A stretch of 38,348 bases of DNA from NCBI GenBank assembly GCA_005878985.1, contig VBMA01000077.1, positions 1-38,348 of the forward strand, written 5' to 3'. Under the pieces are notes generated by a model. The model was not told the origin of the DNA and did no database searches. It saw only the letters and a list, made by a program, of their open reading frames with translations. Position 1 is the stretch's first letter; the number at the start of each line of letters is the position of its first letter. Positions 7,765-15,520 of this stretch are shown piece by piece. The stretch comes from Methanobacteriota archaeon. GTDB taxonomy: Archaea; Thermoplasmatota; Thermoplasmata; RBG-16-68-12. The translations under genes were made by a program, and so were the position numbers.

Positions 7765-7770
7765 AAATAA
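7765..7770 (+). promoter_or_regulatory. TATA-like box of the prepilin peptidase gene
   Basis: AAATAA lies about 24 nt before the GTG at 7791, the spacing expected of a leaderless archaeal mRNA. This supports that GTG as the start. Confidence 0.45.
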
Positions 7771-7790
7771 CGACGCTGGGATGCGGACGT

Positions 7791-8708
7791 GTGGACGCGT
7801 TCGCGGCGACGCGACTCGCGGCCGGCACCGCCTTTCTCGTCGTCGCCGCGGCGTCCGACCTTCGGACGCGACGCGTCCGCGACCCGTTGTGGATCGGCCT
7901 CGGAACGCTCGGACTCGTCGTCCTCGCCGTGAAATTTGTGGTGGAGTCCGCGCCCTGGTCCGCATGGACGTTCGCGGGCTCGGCGGCCCTTCTCTTCTAC
8001 GCTGTCTTCTTCGGACGCCCGCTGACCGAGGAGGACGGATTCCACGCCCGGTCCGTTCGGATCGCGGTGTTCTCCGTCGCGGGCGTGATGTGGATCGCGC
8101 CGTTCGCATTCAGAGGGGCCGTCCCGGCCACCGGATCAACGGCCGAGTTGGCCTCGACGCCCGTGATAATCGTCGCGTATCAAGGGCTCTACCGACTCCG
8201 AATCTTGCACGGCGGGGCGGATGCCAAAGGCCTGATGGCGATCACGCTCCTGGTCCCGACGTATCCGAACGCTCTGCCCTTTCCGCTCCTCATGCCGGAC
8301 CCGCGGGTCGATGCGGCCCTGCGGATCGTCTTCCCGTTCTCGTTGGTCGTCTGGGTCGACGCCGCGATTGTGTCCCTGGCCATCCCGATCGGGCTGTTCC
8401 TCTTCAACGTCCTTCGCGGAGACGTCGCGATCCCTCAGGCGTTCCTCGGCTACCGAGCCCGACTCGATCCATTCCCGGCCCACGCGTGGCTCATGGAGAA
8501 AATCACCTCGCGGGGAGAACACGTCCTCGTCCTGTTCCCGAAGCGCGGAGAAAATCCCGCCGACGACATCGCCCGGCTGCGCGCCACGGGCGTCGATCGC
8601 GCTTGGGTGACCCCGAAGACCCCGTTCATGCTCCCGCTCCTCGTCGGATTCTTGCTCGCCTTCCTCGCGGGGAACCTCGTCCTTGCGGTGTTCGGCCTCG
8701 GTCACTAG
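7791..8708 (+). CDS. A24-family prepilin peptidase-like membrane protease (PibD/FlaK type)
   Basis: A 305-residue membrane protein from GTG at 7791. Two conserved aspartates match the A24 family: D23 in ASDLRTRRVRDPLW after the first hydrophobic segment, and D144 in GGADAKG, the archaeal variant of the GxGD motif. About seven hydrophobic segments are visible, ending FLLAFLAGNLVLAVFGLG. A cytoplasmic loop before the last segment (HVLVLFPKRGENPADDIARL) is typical of the longer archaeal members. The enzyme would cleave class III signal peptides of archaellin- or pilin-like proteins. No pilin gene lies nearby. Its transcript would precede the 5S gene by about 55 nt. Confidence 0.85.
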   Translation: MDAFAATRLAAGTAFLVVAAASDLRTRRVRDPLWIGLGTLGLVVLAVKFVVESAPWSAWTFAGSAALLFYAVFFGRPLTEEDGFHARSVRIAVFSVAGVMWIAPFAFRGAVPATGSTAELASTPVIIVAYQGLYRLRILHGGADAKGLMAITLLVPTYPNALPFPLLMPDPRVDAALRIVFPFSLVVWVDAAIVSLAIPIGLFLFNVLRGDVAIPQAFLGYRARLDPFPAHAWLMEKITSRGEHVLVLFPKRGENPADDIARLRATGVDRAWVTPKTPFMLPLLVGFLLAFLAGNLVLAVFGLGH

Positions 8709-8729
8709 ACGTCGTCCATCGAAATCCTG

Positions 8730-8735
8730 ATATAT
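8730..8735 (+). promoter_or_regulatory. TATA box of the 5S rRNA gene
   Basis: ATATAT within GATATATC, about 29 nt before the predicted 5S 5' end at 8764. It is a strong archaeal box A dedicated to this gene. Confidence 0.65.
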
Positions 8736-8763
8736 CGCGCACTCTCTCGGCCGTCTCAGCAGT

Positions 8764-8905
8764 GGTTTGACGGCCAAAGCGGCGGGGATACACCCGGTCC
8801 CATCCCGAACCCGGAAGTTAAGCCCGCCCACGTTCCCTGCGGTAGTGCAGTGCGCGAGCCTGCGCGAAGCCTGCCTTCCTTTGAGGAAGGCTTGGGCCGA
8901 CGACC
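8764..8905 (+). rRNA. 5S ribosomal RNA, solitary, with an extra hairpin near helix V
   Basis: Archaeal 5S landmarks are present in order: GACGGCCAAAGCGGCGGGG, loop C CCCATCCCGAAC (8799-8810), CCGGAAGTTAAGCCCGCCC and helix-IV loop AGTGCGCGAGCC (8849-8860). Helix I pairs GGTTTGACGGCC (8764-8775) with GGCCGACGACC (8895-8905), with one bulge and one A-A mismatch. Between helix V and helix I, about 25 nt (8869-8893) fold into CCTTCC-TTTGA-GGAAGG and have no counterpart in ordinary archaeal 5S RNA, giving about 142 nt instead of 117-125. The ends are inferred from pairing and may be off by a few bases. No 16S or 23S gene is linked, which matches the unlinked rRNA genes of Thermoplasma. Confidence 0.87.
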
Positions 8906-8907
8906 TA

Positions 8908-8951
8908 GGCACGCTAGCCGTCCATCCTTGTGGTGGACGACGAACCGTGCC
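8908..8951 (+). other. imperfect inverted repeat after the 5S gene
   Basis: Outer arms GGCACG (8908-8913) and CGTGCC (8946-8951) enclose inner arms CGTCCA (8919-8924) and TGGACG (8934-8939). It starts 3 nt past the 5S 3' end and could be a processing or termination structure, or a small RNA. No protein gene fits here. Confidence 0.4.
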
Positions 8952-8995
8952 GTTCTAACGGCCGTTGGTCCTTGGAACGCTGTCAGCCACTCTCT

Positions 8996-11900
8996 CTATT
9001 CCTTCGAGCGGCGCTTCGCCCGGACCTTCAAACCGAGGATGATGACTGGGACGACCGCCACGAAGATCATGTCGGAGAGCTCGGGGATCGAGACGGTGAC
9101 GGAGGACGTGCTCCCGATCAGCGGATACCCGCCGACCGTCGTGTAGTTGAGGAACGCCCAGTTCACGAGCCGCGTGCCGCTGAAACTCGCGTTCACGCGT
9201 GCGGTCATCGTGAGGTTGTGCGGGCCCGGCGCGACGTTCGTGAAGTTCCAGTAGAACGTCCGTCCGTTGTTCCAGGTCGGCGCCGGCGTCGCGCCGATGT
9301 AGTCGAAGCCGGTCGGCAGCGAGTCTTTGATCGTGACCGTGCCCGCGGCAACGGAGCCTGTGTTGTTGTAATAGATCCGGAAGGTCACGAGGTCGCCGGC
9401 TTTCGCGTTCGCCGGGCTCGCCGTCTTCACGACGGTGATGGTCGGCCGCGACACGGTCGTGTTCGCCCAACCTCGGCTCCGCGGAAGGGGCCGCGAGAGC
9501 TGGTCGGTGTAGTCCAAGCTGACAGTGTTGCGAAGGACTTGCCCATCCGTCGTCGTCGCGGCCACCTGGACCGCGACCGTGAAGGAATGGGCCCCTGGCA
9601 TCACGTTCGTGAACATCCACCCGTAGGTCGGGCCGATGATGTAGCTGTACGGAACGCTCGAGGACGAGTACACGACACCCGAGGGCAGTGTGTCGTTGAT
9701 CCAGGTCGTCTTCGCCATCCCGGTGTCGGTGTTGTTATAATACAACGTATACGTGATCAGCTGTCCTGGCGCCGCGACCGTGCGGCTCCCCGTCTTGACC
9801 ACGGTGATCGTCGGGCGGTGTCGATCGTTCGCCCGGCTCGGGGAGGGCGACAGCGAGATGTAGAAGTCGGCCGGGTCGCTGTTCGAGTCCATCGGCTTTC
9901 CCGTGATCGGGTCTTTGAAACGGGCCCACGTCTGGCCGCTCCCGACGCTCGGAGAATACGCCGTCTGGTCGACGACGGTCGTGCCTTGCCGCAACAGGAG
10001 CTGAGCGTTCCCGTTCGGGAGGGAGTTCATGGGCAGAGCCGTCGACAGATACTCGAGCCCCGATCCCCAAGCGCCGAGGGTCTGGGTCGTGAAGGTGAAG
10101 ATGACGTTGATTTGGTTCCCGCGGACCAGGGCGAGGTTCCAGCCGTTCAAGGTAATCGGAATCGCCGTGGGGTTCGCCAATTCGACCCACTCCGGGTTCG
10201 GCTGGGGGGAGACCTCGTTGATCACCGCGTTCGTCGCCGCCTGGGCTCCGACCGGGAATCGGGCGACGGCGGAATCGGGCAGCGCAACGTCGTAGCCGAG
10301 TCTCCAGTCCGATGCAAGGTAGACGACCCGATAGCCGGCGGTCAGGTTCAGGGCCGTCGCGTTGACGGCGAACTCCATGCGGTGGGCGTCCAGCGCCACC
10401 ACGACCGGTCGAACGAAGGTCCAGGGGTTGGCGCTCCCCGGGGCGAACGCATAGAGGCCGCTCGAATTCACCGCGCCGTTCCGTCCGATGACCGCGATCG
10501 CGTAGTCGAAGCCATAGGGATTGCCCTGGACATCGGACCACATGCCGGTGCCGCTCGAGTTATCTGCGTCGATGAATGCATCCACGACATCGTCGCCTTC
10601 GGCCGGAGGCTGGGGCGCCACCGTGACGTTGGTCGCCGGAGGACCGGGATACGTTCGAATTCGGGTCGTCGGGATGTCTTCGCCGCCGAGAAGCCGGCCG
10701 TCCACACGGACGTAGCCAGTGAAGTTGGACGCCAAGTCGACCGCGGTGGCAAGGAGGTCCACGTTCGCATCGTACTGCAGCCCGCCGGTCCGGTTCGTCA
10801 CATCCCCGAGGGCATCTTGGCCGTACACCCGACCGCGCCAATCTCCGAAGGCGCCGTCGACCCGCAGACTCGTGGGCGCAGCCCCGAGATAGACGAGGCC
10901 GGTCTCCGGAGGTCGGAAGCTCACGGTGCCGTTCGAGCCGACTCCCGCAATCGACAGCCCAAACGTGGACGTCGGTGTGAGGTTGGCCCAGCGCGCTTCG
11001 ACCCAGAGGACCGCCGGAGCGCCCACGCTCTCGCTCATCGTGAGACTTGCCGCAGTCCCGGCCATCGGAGCGACCGCGAGCAGCCGGTCCGCGGGGTCGA
11101 GGACCCCGCTGCCATCGTCCCGGTACAGGGAGAGATTTACGGGGTCGGCGGAGCTCCCGAGGCGTGTCAGGTTCAACGTTGTCAGCGACGTCACGCCGCC
11201 CATCGGGGTCAGGGTGATTCGAAGCATCGTGATGTTCGGACCTGCGACGATGTCCGGCCCGATCGTCTGCTGGCCGACGATCAGGGTCGCTCGGCCCACC
11301 TGAACGGAGCCGTCTGCGGGGGCGCGTTCCCCGAGGTTGTCGGCCGAATACACCAGGACTCGCGTCCGCCCGGGATTGCTCACGGATGTACGAAGTTCGA
11401 GTTGCGAGCCGCTGAACGCCGCCTCTGCGGATCCTCCCGGTCGGAACCGATTCCAATCATTCGACCGAGGGGTCACCGACTCGTCGAACAGGTAGCATGT
11501 GACCTGGTGTTGGAGTCCGCGGTAGTCTTGCCACCCGGTCACCTCGACCATCGCGTCCGCTCCGAGATCCCCGATCGGATAGCCGGTCAAGCGATTATTA
11601 TCCCGGTCGAGGAACACGAACATGCTGTCCGTCTCGTTCACGGCGACGCCTTGGAATAGCTGACCTTGGACCCGGGCGTACACGAACAGGTCTTGGTCCT
11701 CGGCAGCGACCTTGATCGCTTGGAGATTCACGGCCGGATTCTGGATTGCGCCGGTTGGGTTCACCGAGTATGTCGGGAACTTCGCCCAGTCACTGAAGTC
11801 GCCGTCAATCCGGATAATCGGCGACGGACCGCTTGGCGAGGGCGAAAGCATACTCGCGAGGATCGGGACGATGACCATGAGGGCGACGACCGCCGCGATC

Positions 11901-13333
11901 CCGACGACGGAGCGAGACCAGTGCGGCTGCGCGGGAATCCGCGGGGGGCCGTAGCGTCCTCGCCGGCCGTTCGTGAATCCGTTTCCGTTGACCAGACCGT
12001 TCGTCGCGCCCTTGCCGAACGTGAGTCCGTTCACGGCCCCCGTCGTCAGGCCGTTCACACGGCCTTCCGCGAGACCGTTGACGCGGCCGTTCGTCCGGCC
12101 ATTCGTCCGCCCGTTCGTCCGCCCCGAGCGCGTGCCGTTGACGCGGCCGTTCACGTGGCCCGACCCGACGGAACGGGGGGTCGCCAGGCCGCTGGACCGT
12201 AGGCCGGAGGCAGCTGCCTGGAGGGATCGGCCTTCCGCGCGCTCGAGCAGGTCCGCGCGCTCGAAACACGCTCGGGCCTCGTCCAGACGTCCGAGTCGGT
12301 CGAGGATCTCGCCTTTCGTCCTCCAGGCCACGACCAGAGAGGGGTCCGCGCGGAGGAGGGAATCGTAGTGGGTGAGGGCTTCGACGAGTCGCGTCTCGGC
12401 GACCTTCGGCGCGGCCGTGGCAGCCGGTTGGCGCCAGCGAGCGGGGAGGGCCGACGCATCCGCAGAGGCGCGGAGGATGTTCTGGACCTCGAGACGATAT
12501 TCGTCGTCCTTCGCCGGGTTCAGCTCCGCGGCCTTCGAGAGCGAGTCCGCGGCTTCCTTCGATCGGCCCAACTTTTCGAGGATCTTCGAGCGGTTGACCC
12601 AGGCGCGCTCCAGCGTCGAGTCCGTATCGAGGAGTCGGTCGTAGTGCTCGAGTTCTTCCTGAAGCCGGTCCGTCTCGGAGAGCGCCGGGACGGCCGGGGC
12701 CATCCGCTGCCAACGCGTCAAGAAGTCTTTCACAACGCCTTTCGCGTTGACCGACGGCCCGACCGGCTTCGTCGAAGCGACCGACGTGCCGCAGATCGCG
12801 CATTCGGTCTCATCGGAGAACAGGTATCCGCCGCAGCGGGAGCAAAACGGCGCGCTCTCGTCGAGGTCGGGCTGGAATCCCGGGAGTAACGAAACCTCCT
12901 CGGGAGTGTACGAACGTCCACAGACGTCGCACTTCGTCGCTTCACGGCCCATCCCTGCGCCGCAGGTGAGACACATCCGGGCCGGAGCGTCCTCCTCGGC
13001 GACGAAATCTTCGATCTCGTCCGACAGACCGGAGTCCGCCGAGGCTTCGAACTCGACGCCGCAGAATGGGCACGATTTCGCCGCGCTCCCGGCGAAGGAC
13101 CCGCACTGCGGACAAAGGAAGAGCTCGCTCGATGCCTCCCGTTCGGAACCATCCGAAAGGAGACCGACGAGCCTCTCAATGTCCCCGGACGTGACGCCTC
13201 CGACCGACGAGAGTTGCTCACGGGTCGCGACCCGTAGCTGCTCGAACGAGGGGAACCGCGCGGCGAGCCGCCGGGCTTTTGCCTCGCCGAGCCCCGGGAG
13301 TCCGATCAGCCACTCGAGATAGCTCTCGTCCAT
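8996..13333 (-). CDS. HhH/Zn-ribbon/TPR/NG-repeat protein with a large ectodomain
   Basis: A 1,445-residue protein. From the ATG at 13333: helix-hairpin-helix region (about 1-60, LIGLPGLGEAKARRLAARF); three CxxC zinc ribbons (C74-C91, C121-C138, C164-C181); two TPR blocks (about 215-290 and 315-370); a low-complexity VNG/TNG-R repeat (about 394-458); one membrane helix (about 475-495); then some 900 residues of beta-rich ectodomain rich in NxT/S sites. This includes a lamin-tail-like domain (INEVSPQPNPEWVELANP) and two DUF11-type domains beginning RPTITVVKT. It ends with PELSD, a second hydrophobic helix and RAKRRSKE, a surface-anchor layout. A GTG at 13351 is in frame, but the TATA box supports 13333. 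Function is unknown. Confidence 0.85.
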   Translation of the reverse strand: MDESYLEWLIGLPGLGEAKARRLAARFPSFEQLRVATREQLSSVGGVTSGDIERLVGLLSDGSEREASSELFLCPQCGSFAGSAAKSCPFCGVEFEASADSGLSDEIEDFVAEEDAPARMCLTCGAGMGREATKCDVCGRSYTPEEVSLLPGFQPDLDESAPFCSRCGGYLFSDETECAICGTSVASTKPVGPSVNAKGVVKDFLTRWQRMAPAVPALSETDRLQEELEHYDRLLDTDSTLERAWVNRSKILEKLGRSKEAADSLSKAAELNPAKDDEYRLEVQNILRASADASALPARWRQPAATAAPKVAETRLVEALTHYDSLLRADPSLVVAWRTKGEILDRLGRLDEARACFERADLLERAEGRSLQAAASGLRSSGLATPRSVGSGHVNGRVNGTRSGRTNGRTNGRTNGRVNGLAEGRVNGLTTGAVNGLTFGKGATNGLVNGNGFTNGRRGRYGPPRIPAQPHWSRSVVGIAAVVALMVIVPILASMLSPSPSGPSPIIRIDGDFSDWAKFPTYSVNPTGAIQNPAVNLQAIKVAAEDQDLFVYARVQGQLFQGVAVNETDSMFVFLDRDNNRLTGYPIGDLGADAMVEVTGWQDYRGLQHQVTCYLFDESVTPRSNDWNRFRPGGSAEAAFSGSQLELRTSVSNPGRTRVLVYSADNLGERAPADGSVQVGRATLIVGQQTIGPDIVAGPNITMLRITLTPMGGVTSLTTLNLTRLGSSADPVNLSLYRDDGSGVLDPADRLLAVAPMAGTAASLTMSESVGAPAVLWVEARWANLTPTSTFGLSIAGVGSNGTVSFRPPETGLVYLGAAPTSLRVDGAFGDWRGRVYGQDALGDVTNRTGGLQYDANVDLLATAVDLASNFTGYVRVDGRLLGGEDIPTTRIRTYPGPPATNVTVAPQPPAEGDDVVDAFIDADNSSGTGMWSDVQGNPYGFDYAIAVIGRNGAVNSSGLYAFAPGSANPWTFVRPVVVALDAHRMEFAVNATALNLTAGYRVVYLASDWRLGYDVALPDSAVARFPVGAQAATNAVINEVSPQPNPEWVELANPTAIPITLNGWNLALVRGNQINVIFTFTTQTLGAWGSGLEYLSTALPMNSLPNGNAQLLLRQGTTVVDQTAYSPSVGSGQTWARFKDPITGKPMDSNSDPADFYISLSPSPSRANDRHRPTITVVKTGSRTVAAPGQLITYTLYYNNTDTGMAKTTWINDTLPSGVVYSSSSVPYSYIIGPTYGWMFTNVMPGAHSFTVAVQVAATTTDGQVLRNTVSLDYTDQLSRPLPRSRGWANTTVSRPTITVVKTASPANAKAGDLVTFRIYYNNTGSVAAGTVTIKDSLPTGFDYIGATPAPTWNNGRTFYWNFTNVAPGPHNLTMTARVNASFSGTRLVNWAFLNYTTVGGYPLIGSTSSVTVSIPELSDMIFVAVVPVIILGLKVRAKRRSKE
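11965..12170 (-). repeat. tandem coding repeat for VNGR/TNGR/VNGL units
   Basis: Roughly 12-nt units related to GGCCGTTCGTCC recur (plus-strand view) and encode R-V/T-N-G steps ending at TNGRRGRYGPP. The segment forms the flexible, positively charged linker before the first membrane helix of the large protein. Confidence 0.75.
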
Positions 13334-13354
13334 CGTCGAGTGGGGGTCCACGTG

Positions 13355-13364
13355 CTACTTAAAG
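13355..13364 (-). promoter_or_regulatory. TATA-like box of the NG-repeat protein gene
   Basis: CTTTAAGTAG on the minus strand, 22-31 nt before the ATG at 13333, which would give a leaderless or nearly leaderless mRNA and favours that start over the GTG at 13351. Confidence 0.5.
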
Positions 13365-13415
13365 CGCGTTGTATCGTCCGTATCACGCCCTCTATTCAAT
13401 CCGTTAACATGGCCT

Positions 13416-14111
13416 TCAGACGGACGGCTTCCAGGAGGTCTCGTAGGGATCCACGGGGACTTCCAAGAGGACCCGATGGGCGCTCGTGCCAAATCGGACC
13501 AGAAGGGTCGTCTCCTCGCGTCGCACGAGTTCCGGCGCCAGAGCTTCGTCCGATAGTCGCCGGAGGAGCGCCTCTCCGAACGCCTCGGCGCGGGCCCGGT
13601 TCGCCTCGCGCTTCCGGGCAAGGAGACCGGTCGGCTCAACGCGGCGGAAGCGCCCGTCATCGAGGATGCGCACGAGACCGAAATCGACGAGTTCCGAGGC
13701 GACCTTGCTCACGGACTGTCGGGTGAGCCCCACCCGGGACGCGATCTCCTGGAGCGAGAGGCCCGGAACGGCGGACACGCCAGCGAGGACCGCGGCCCGA
13801 CCGGCCGCGGCAAGGGCCGCAAAGAGCGGCACGTCCCGCGGATCGATGAGCCCGGAGGGAAAGACGCTCACGCCCTCCGACTGGAGGTATCGGTTCTCGA
13901 TGAGATCCCACGTGTGCCAGCGCACGGTCGCGGGGGACATCTTCAGGTCCCGACTGATGTCCCCGATCCGGGCACATGGTCGAAGGCAGAGGTAGCGGAA
14001 CACTTGCCGCCGCCGCGCGTTCGCGAGGCTGCGGCCCTCGCCTTCCAAGTCGACATCGGTCCCTTCCCGGGACACGGCCCGCTGTAGGGCACGACCCAGC
14101 CCCCGGGCCAC
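13416..14111 (-). CDS. double winged-helix transcriptional regulator
   Basis: A 231-residue protein from GTG at 14111. Two helix-turn-helix modules are visible: about 33-75 (RRQVFRYLCLRPCARIGDIS with MSPATVRWHTWDLI) and about 105-155 (GLSLQEIASRVGLTRQSVSK, then LVDFGLVRILDDGRFRRVEP). The C-terminus is charged and helical. This layout is common in archaeal MarR/ArsR-like regulators of unknown ligand. The start lies 1 nt after the KaiC-like stop, so the two genes are translationally coupled and probably work together. No metal-binding Cys cluster is seen. Confidence 0.8.
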   Translation of the reverse strand: MARGLGRALQRAVSREGTDVDLEGEGRSLANARRRQVFRYLCLRPCARIGDISRDLKMSPATVRWHTWDLIENRYLQSEGVSVFPSGLIDPRDVPLFAALAAAGRAAVLAGVSAVPGLSLQEIASRVGLTRQSVSKVASELVDFGLVRILDDGRFRRVEPTGLLARKREANRARAEAFGEALLRRLSDEALAPELVRREETTLLVRFGTSAHRVLLEVPVDPYETSWKPSV

Positions 14112-14112
14112 G

Positions 14113-14979
14113 TCACGCCCCCTGGTACTCCTGGATAATCAGGTCGAGGACTTGCTCCGGCTTGAGCGTGCGAAAGTCGTCGTCCGTGAGTCCGTCCAAG
14201 GATTTCTCGAGTGCGTCGCGCACGTTCTTCGGCATCGAATGGGTGAGCAGGAGTTGGCGGAGCTGGGACGGTGCCTTCGCCGACGCGGGCTTTCGGCCAT
14301 CCACGCCTTCGATCACGATCCCGAGGCCACGGACGATCTGGAACGCGTGGGCCGAAGGACTGTGGCGGCTGTTGCGGCACTTGATGATGTTCAGGAGCCG
14401 CGACGGATTCGCGTGGTCGCTGTTGAACTTCAGGTGGACGACGCAGTCCGCCAGGTACATCGGGATCACGGTCTCCGGACCCGCGAGATCCCCCGGGCCA
14501 TGTTCCTCGAGCGTGCAGAGGACCGTCCCGACCTTCCGCGTCTGCTTGAACATGTAGCCGATCAGGTCCCGTTGCTCGTACAAGTCCTTCGTCGACCAGA
14601 GGACCGGCGTGAGGGGGTCGACGACGATTCGGGCGTTGCTGCCCTTCCAGTCAGCGACGAACGCCGGCAGTTCCTTGCGGATGAAATTCGAAAACTCTCG
14701 GCCGGATGCGTCGATGAAGACGAGGAGCTCGTTGTCGAGATAATCGAGGATGTCGGACCACCCCATCTCGACCGCCTCTCGGATGATCTGCTCCTTGTTC
14801 TCGTCGAGCGAGACGAAGACGCCTTCCTGGCCGTCCTGCAAGCCGCGGCGGATGAACTGCGTGGCGAGGGTGGTTTTGCCCGCGCCGGATCGACCGATGA
14901 CCACGGTCGTGCTGTTCTCGTTGACGCCGCCGTCCAAAAGCGGGTTGAGTCCGTAGATTCCACTCCGAATCTTACGCAC
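14113..14979 (-). CDS. KaiC-like RecA-superfamily ATPase
   Basis: A 288-residue single-domain KaiC-type ATPase from GTG at 14979. The N-terminal IRSGIYGLNPLLDGGV is the family opening, Walker A is GRSGAGKTT (29-37), followed by the sensor-like SLDENKEQI and a Walker-B-type strand ARIVVDPLTPVLW. The last 60 residues form an extra helical tail (TDDDFRTLKPEQVLDLIIQEY) that may bind a partner. Archaeal one-domain KaiC proteins are linked to signalling and motility in several lineages. The substrate here is unknown. The downstream winged-helix gene is separated by 1 nt. A TATA box at 15004-15009 suits a leaderless GTG. Confidence 0.85.
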   Translation of the reverse strand: MRKIRSGIYGLNPLLDGGVNENSTTVVIGRSGAGKTTLATQFIRRGLQDGQEGVFVSLDENKEQIIREAVEMGWSDILDYLDNELLVFIDASGREFSNFIRKELPAFVADWKGSNARIVVDPLTPVLWSTKDLYEQRDLIGYMFKQTRKVGTVLCTLEEHGPGDLAGPETVIPMYLADCVVHLKFNSDHANPSRLLNIIKCRNSRHSPSAHAFQIVRGLGIVIEGVDGRKPASAKAPSQLRQLLLTHSMPKNVRDALEKSLDGLTDDDFRTLKPEQVLDLIIQEYQGA

Positions 14980-15003
14980 ACGATTTCATCCTGGCGGGAG
15001 CCC

Positions 15004-15009
15004 GATAAA
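15004..15009 (-). promoter_or_regulatory. TATA box of the KaiC-like operon
   Basis: TTTATC on the minus strand, about 25 nt before GTG 14979, which fits a leaderless mRNA. Confidence 0.55.
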
Positions 15010-15010
15010 C

Positions 15011-15033
15011 GTGCCGACCTGAGAATCAGGCAC
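15011..15033. promoter_or_regulatory. inverted repeat directly upstream of the KaiC-operon TATA box
   Basis: CCTGA-GAA-TCAGG (15018-15030) nested within GTGC (15011-15014) and GCAC (15030-15033). It touches the upstream edge of the box A and could be an activator or repressor site, or a terminator for the thioredoxin gene that ends at 15046. Confidence 0.4.
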
Positions 15034-15045
15034 GAAATCGAATGC

Positions 15046-15384
15046 TCACGCGAGTTCGGGTTGGAGCCGGCGGACGAACTCGTCGACCATCTTCTGGTCG
15101 ATCCCGTAGCCGAGGATTCCGTCCAGTCGTTCGACGACCTTTCCGTCGCGGAACAGCGCGAGGGTCGGGACGACGTCGACCGCGTAGTCCTCCCAGAGTG
15201 GATTGTCTTCGTCGTCGAGGTACACGGCCGCGAAGCGCCAGGGTCGCGCGGCCGCGAGCTTCTCGAACTCCTGTTTGAACCGCCGACAGAACGGACACCA
15301 CGTGGCCCAAAACATGACCACGGTCGGTTCGGCCGCTTGCACGACCGACTCTTGGAACGCGTCCGGATTCTTGACCTGCAACAT
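15046..15384 (-). CDS. thioredoxin-like protein
   Basis: A 112-residue thioredoxin fold with active site FWATWCPFC, WCPFC replacing the usual WCGPC. The cis-Pro loop is VVPTLALFRDGKVV. The protein would act as a cytosolic dithiol reductant; the CPFC spacer suggests a redox potential different from classical thioredoxin. The ATG at 15384 is preferred: a TATA box at 15413-15418 puts the transcript start near 15390, whereas the in-frame GTG at 15399 would lie only 14 nt from it. The gene is divergent from polD DP2. A 14-nt palindrome sits just upstream of its TATA box. Confidence 0.88.
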   Translation of the reverse strand: MLQVKNPDAFQESVVQAAEPTVVMFWATWCPFCRRFKQEFEKLAAARPWRFAAVYLDDEDNPLWEDYAVDVVPTLALFRDGKVVERLDGILGYGIDQKMVDEFVRRLQPELA

Positions 15385-15412
15385 CGCTGTTGCGTTCACG
15401 ACATTCGAGAGC

Positions 15413-15433
15413 GATAAAGCTTCACACGTGAAG
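15413..15433 (-). promoter_or_regulatory. thioredoxin promoter: TATA box with adjacent palindrome
   Basis: TTTATC (minus, 15413-15418) is followed upstream by the perfect palindrome CTTCAC-AC-GTGAAG (15420-15433). The palindrome occupies the BRE and activator position of the divergent thioredoxin/polD region. Confidence 0.5.
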
Positions 15434-15467
15434 ATTCGCGCGTTCGCGCGTCGCGCGACACAAAGAG

Positions 15468-15473
15468 ATATAC
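15468..15473 (+). promoter_or_regulatory. TATA box of the PolD DP2 gene
   Basis: ATATAC in GAGATATACGAG, 48 nt before the ATG at 15521, leaving a 5' leader of about 20 nt. Confidence 0.5.
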
Positions 15474-15520
15474 GAGATACCCCCGATACGACCCGCCGCT
15501 CGCGCTCTCGAAGGGATGGA

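Noticed and set aside
8868-8893. The 5S-associated hairpin as a simple transcription terminator inside the gene
   Set aside because: Sequence able to complete helix I lies beyond the hairpin, so it is more likely part of the RNA; archaeal terminators are usually T-runs, and none is here.
11965-12170. CRISPR-like array
   Set aside because: Units are about 12 nt, in frame within a gene, and no 25-40 nt repeat/spacer structure exists.
14152-15417. A 421-codon plus-strand frame opposite the KaiC-like and thioredoxin genes
   Set aside because: It spans two recognised minus-strand genes and their promoter; no motif is present.
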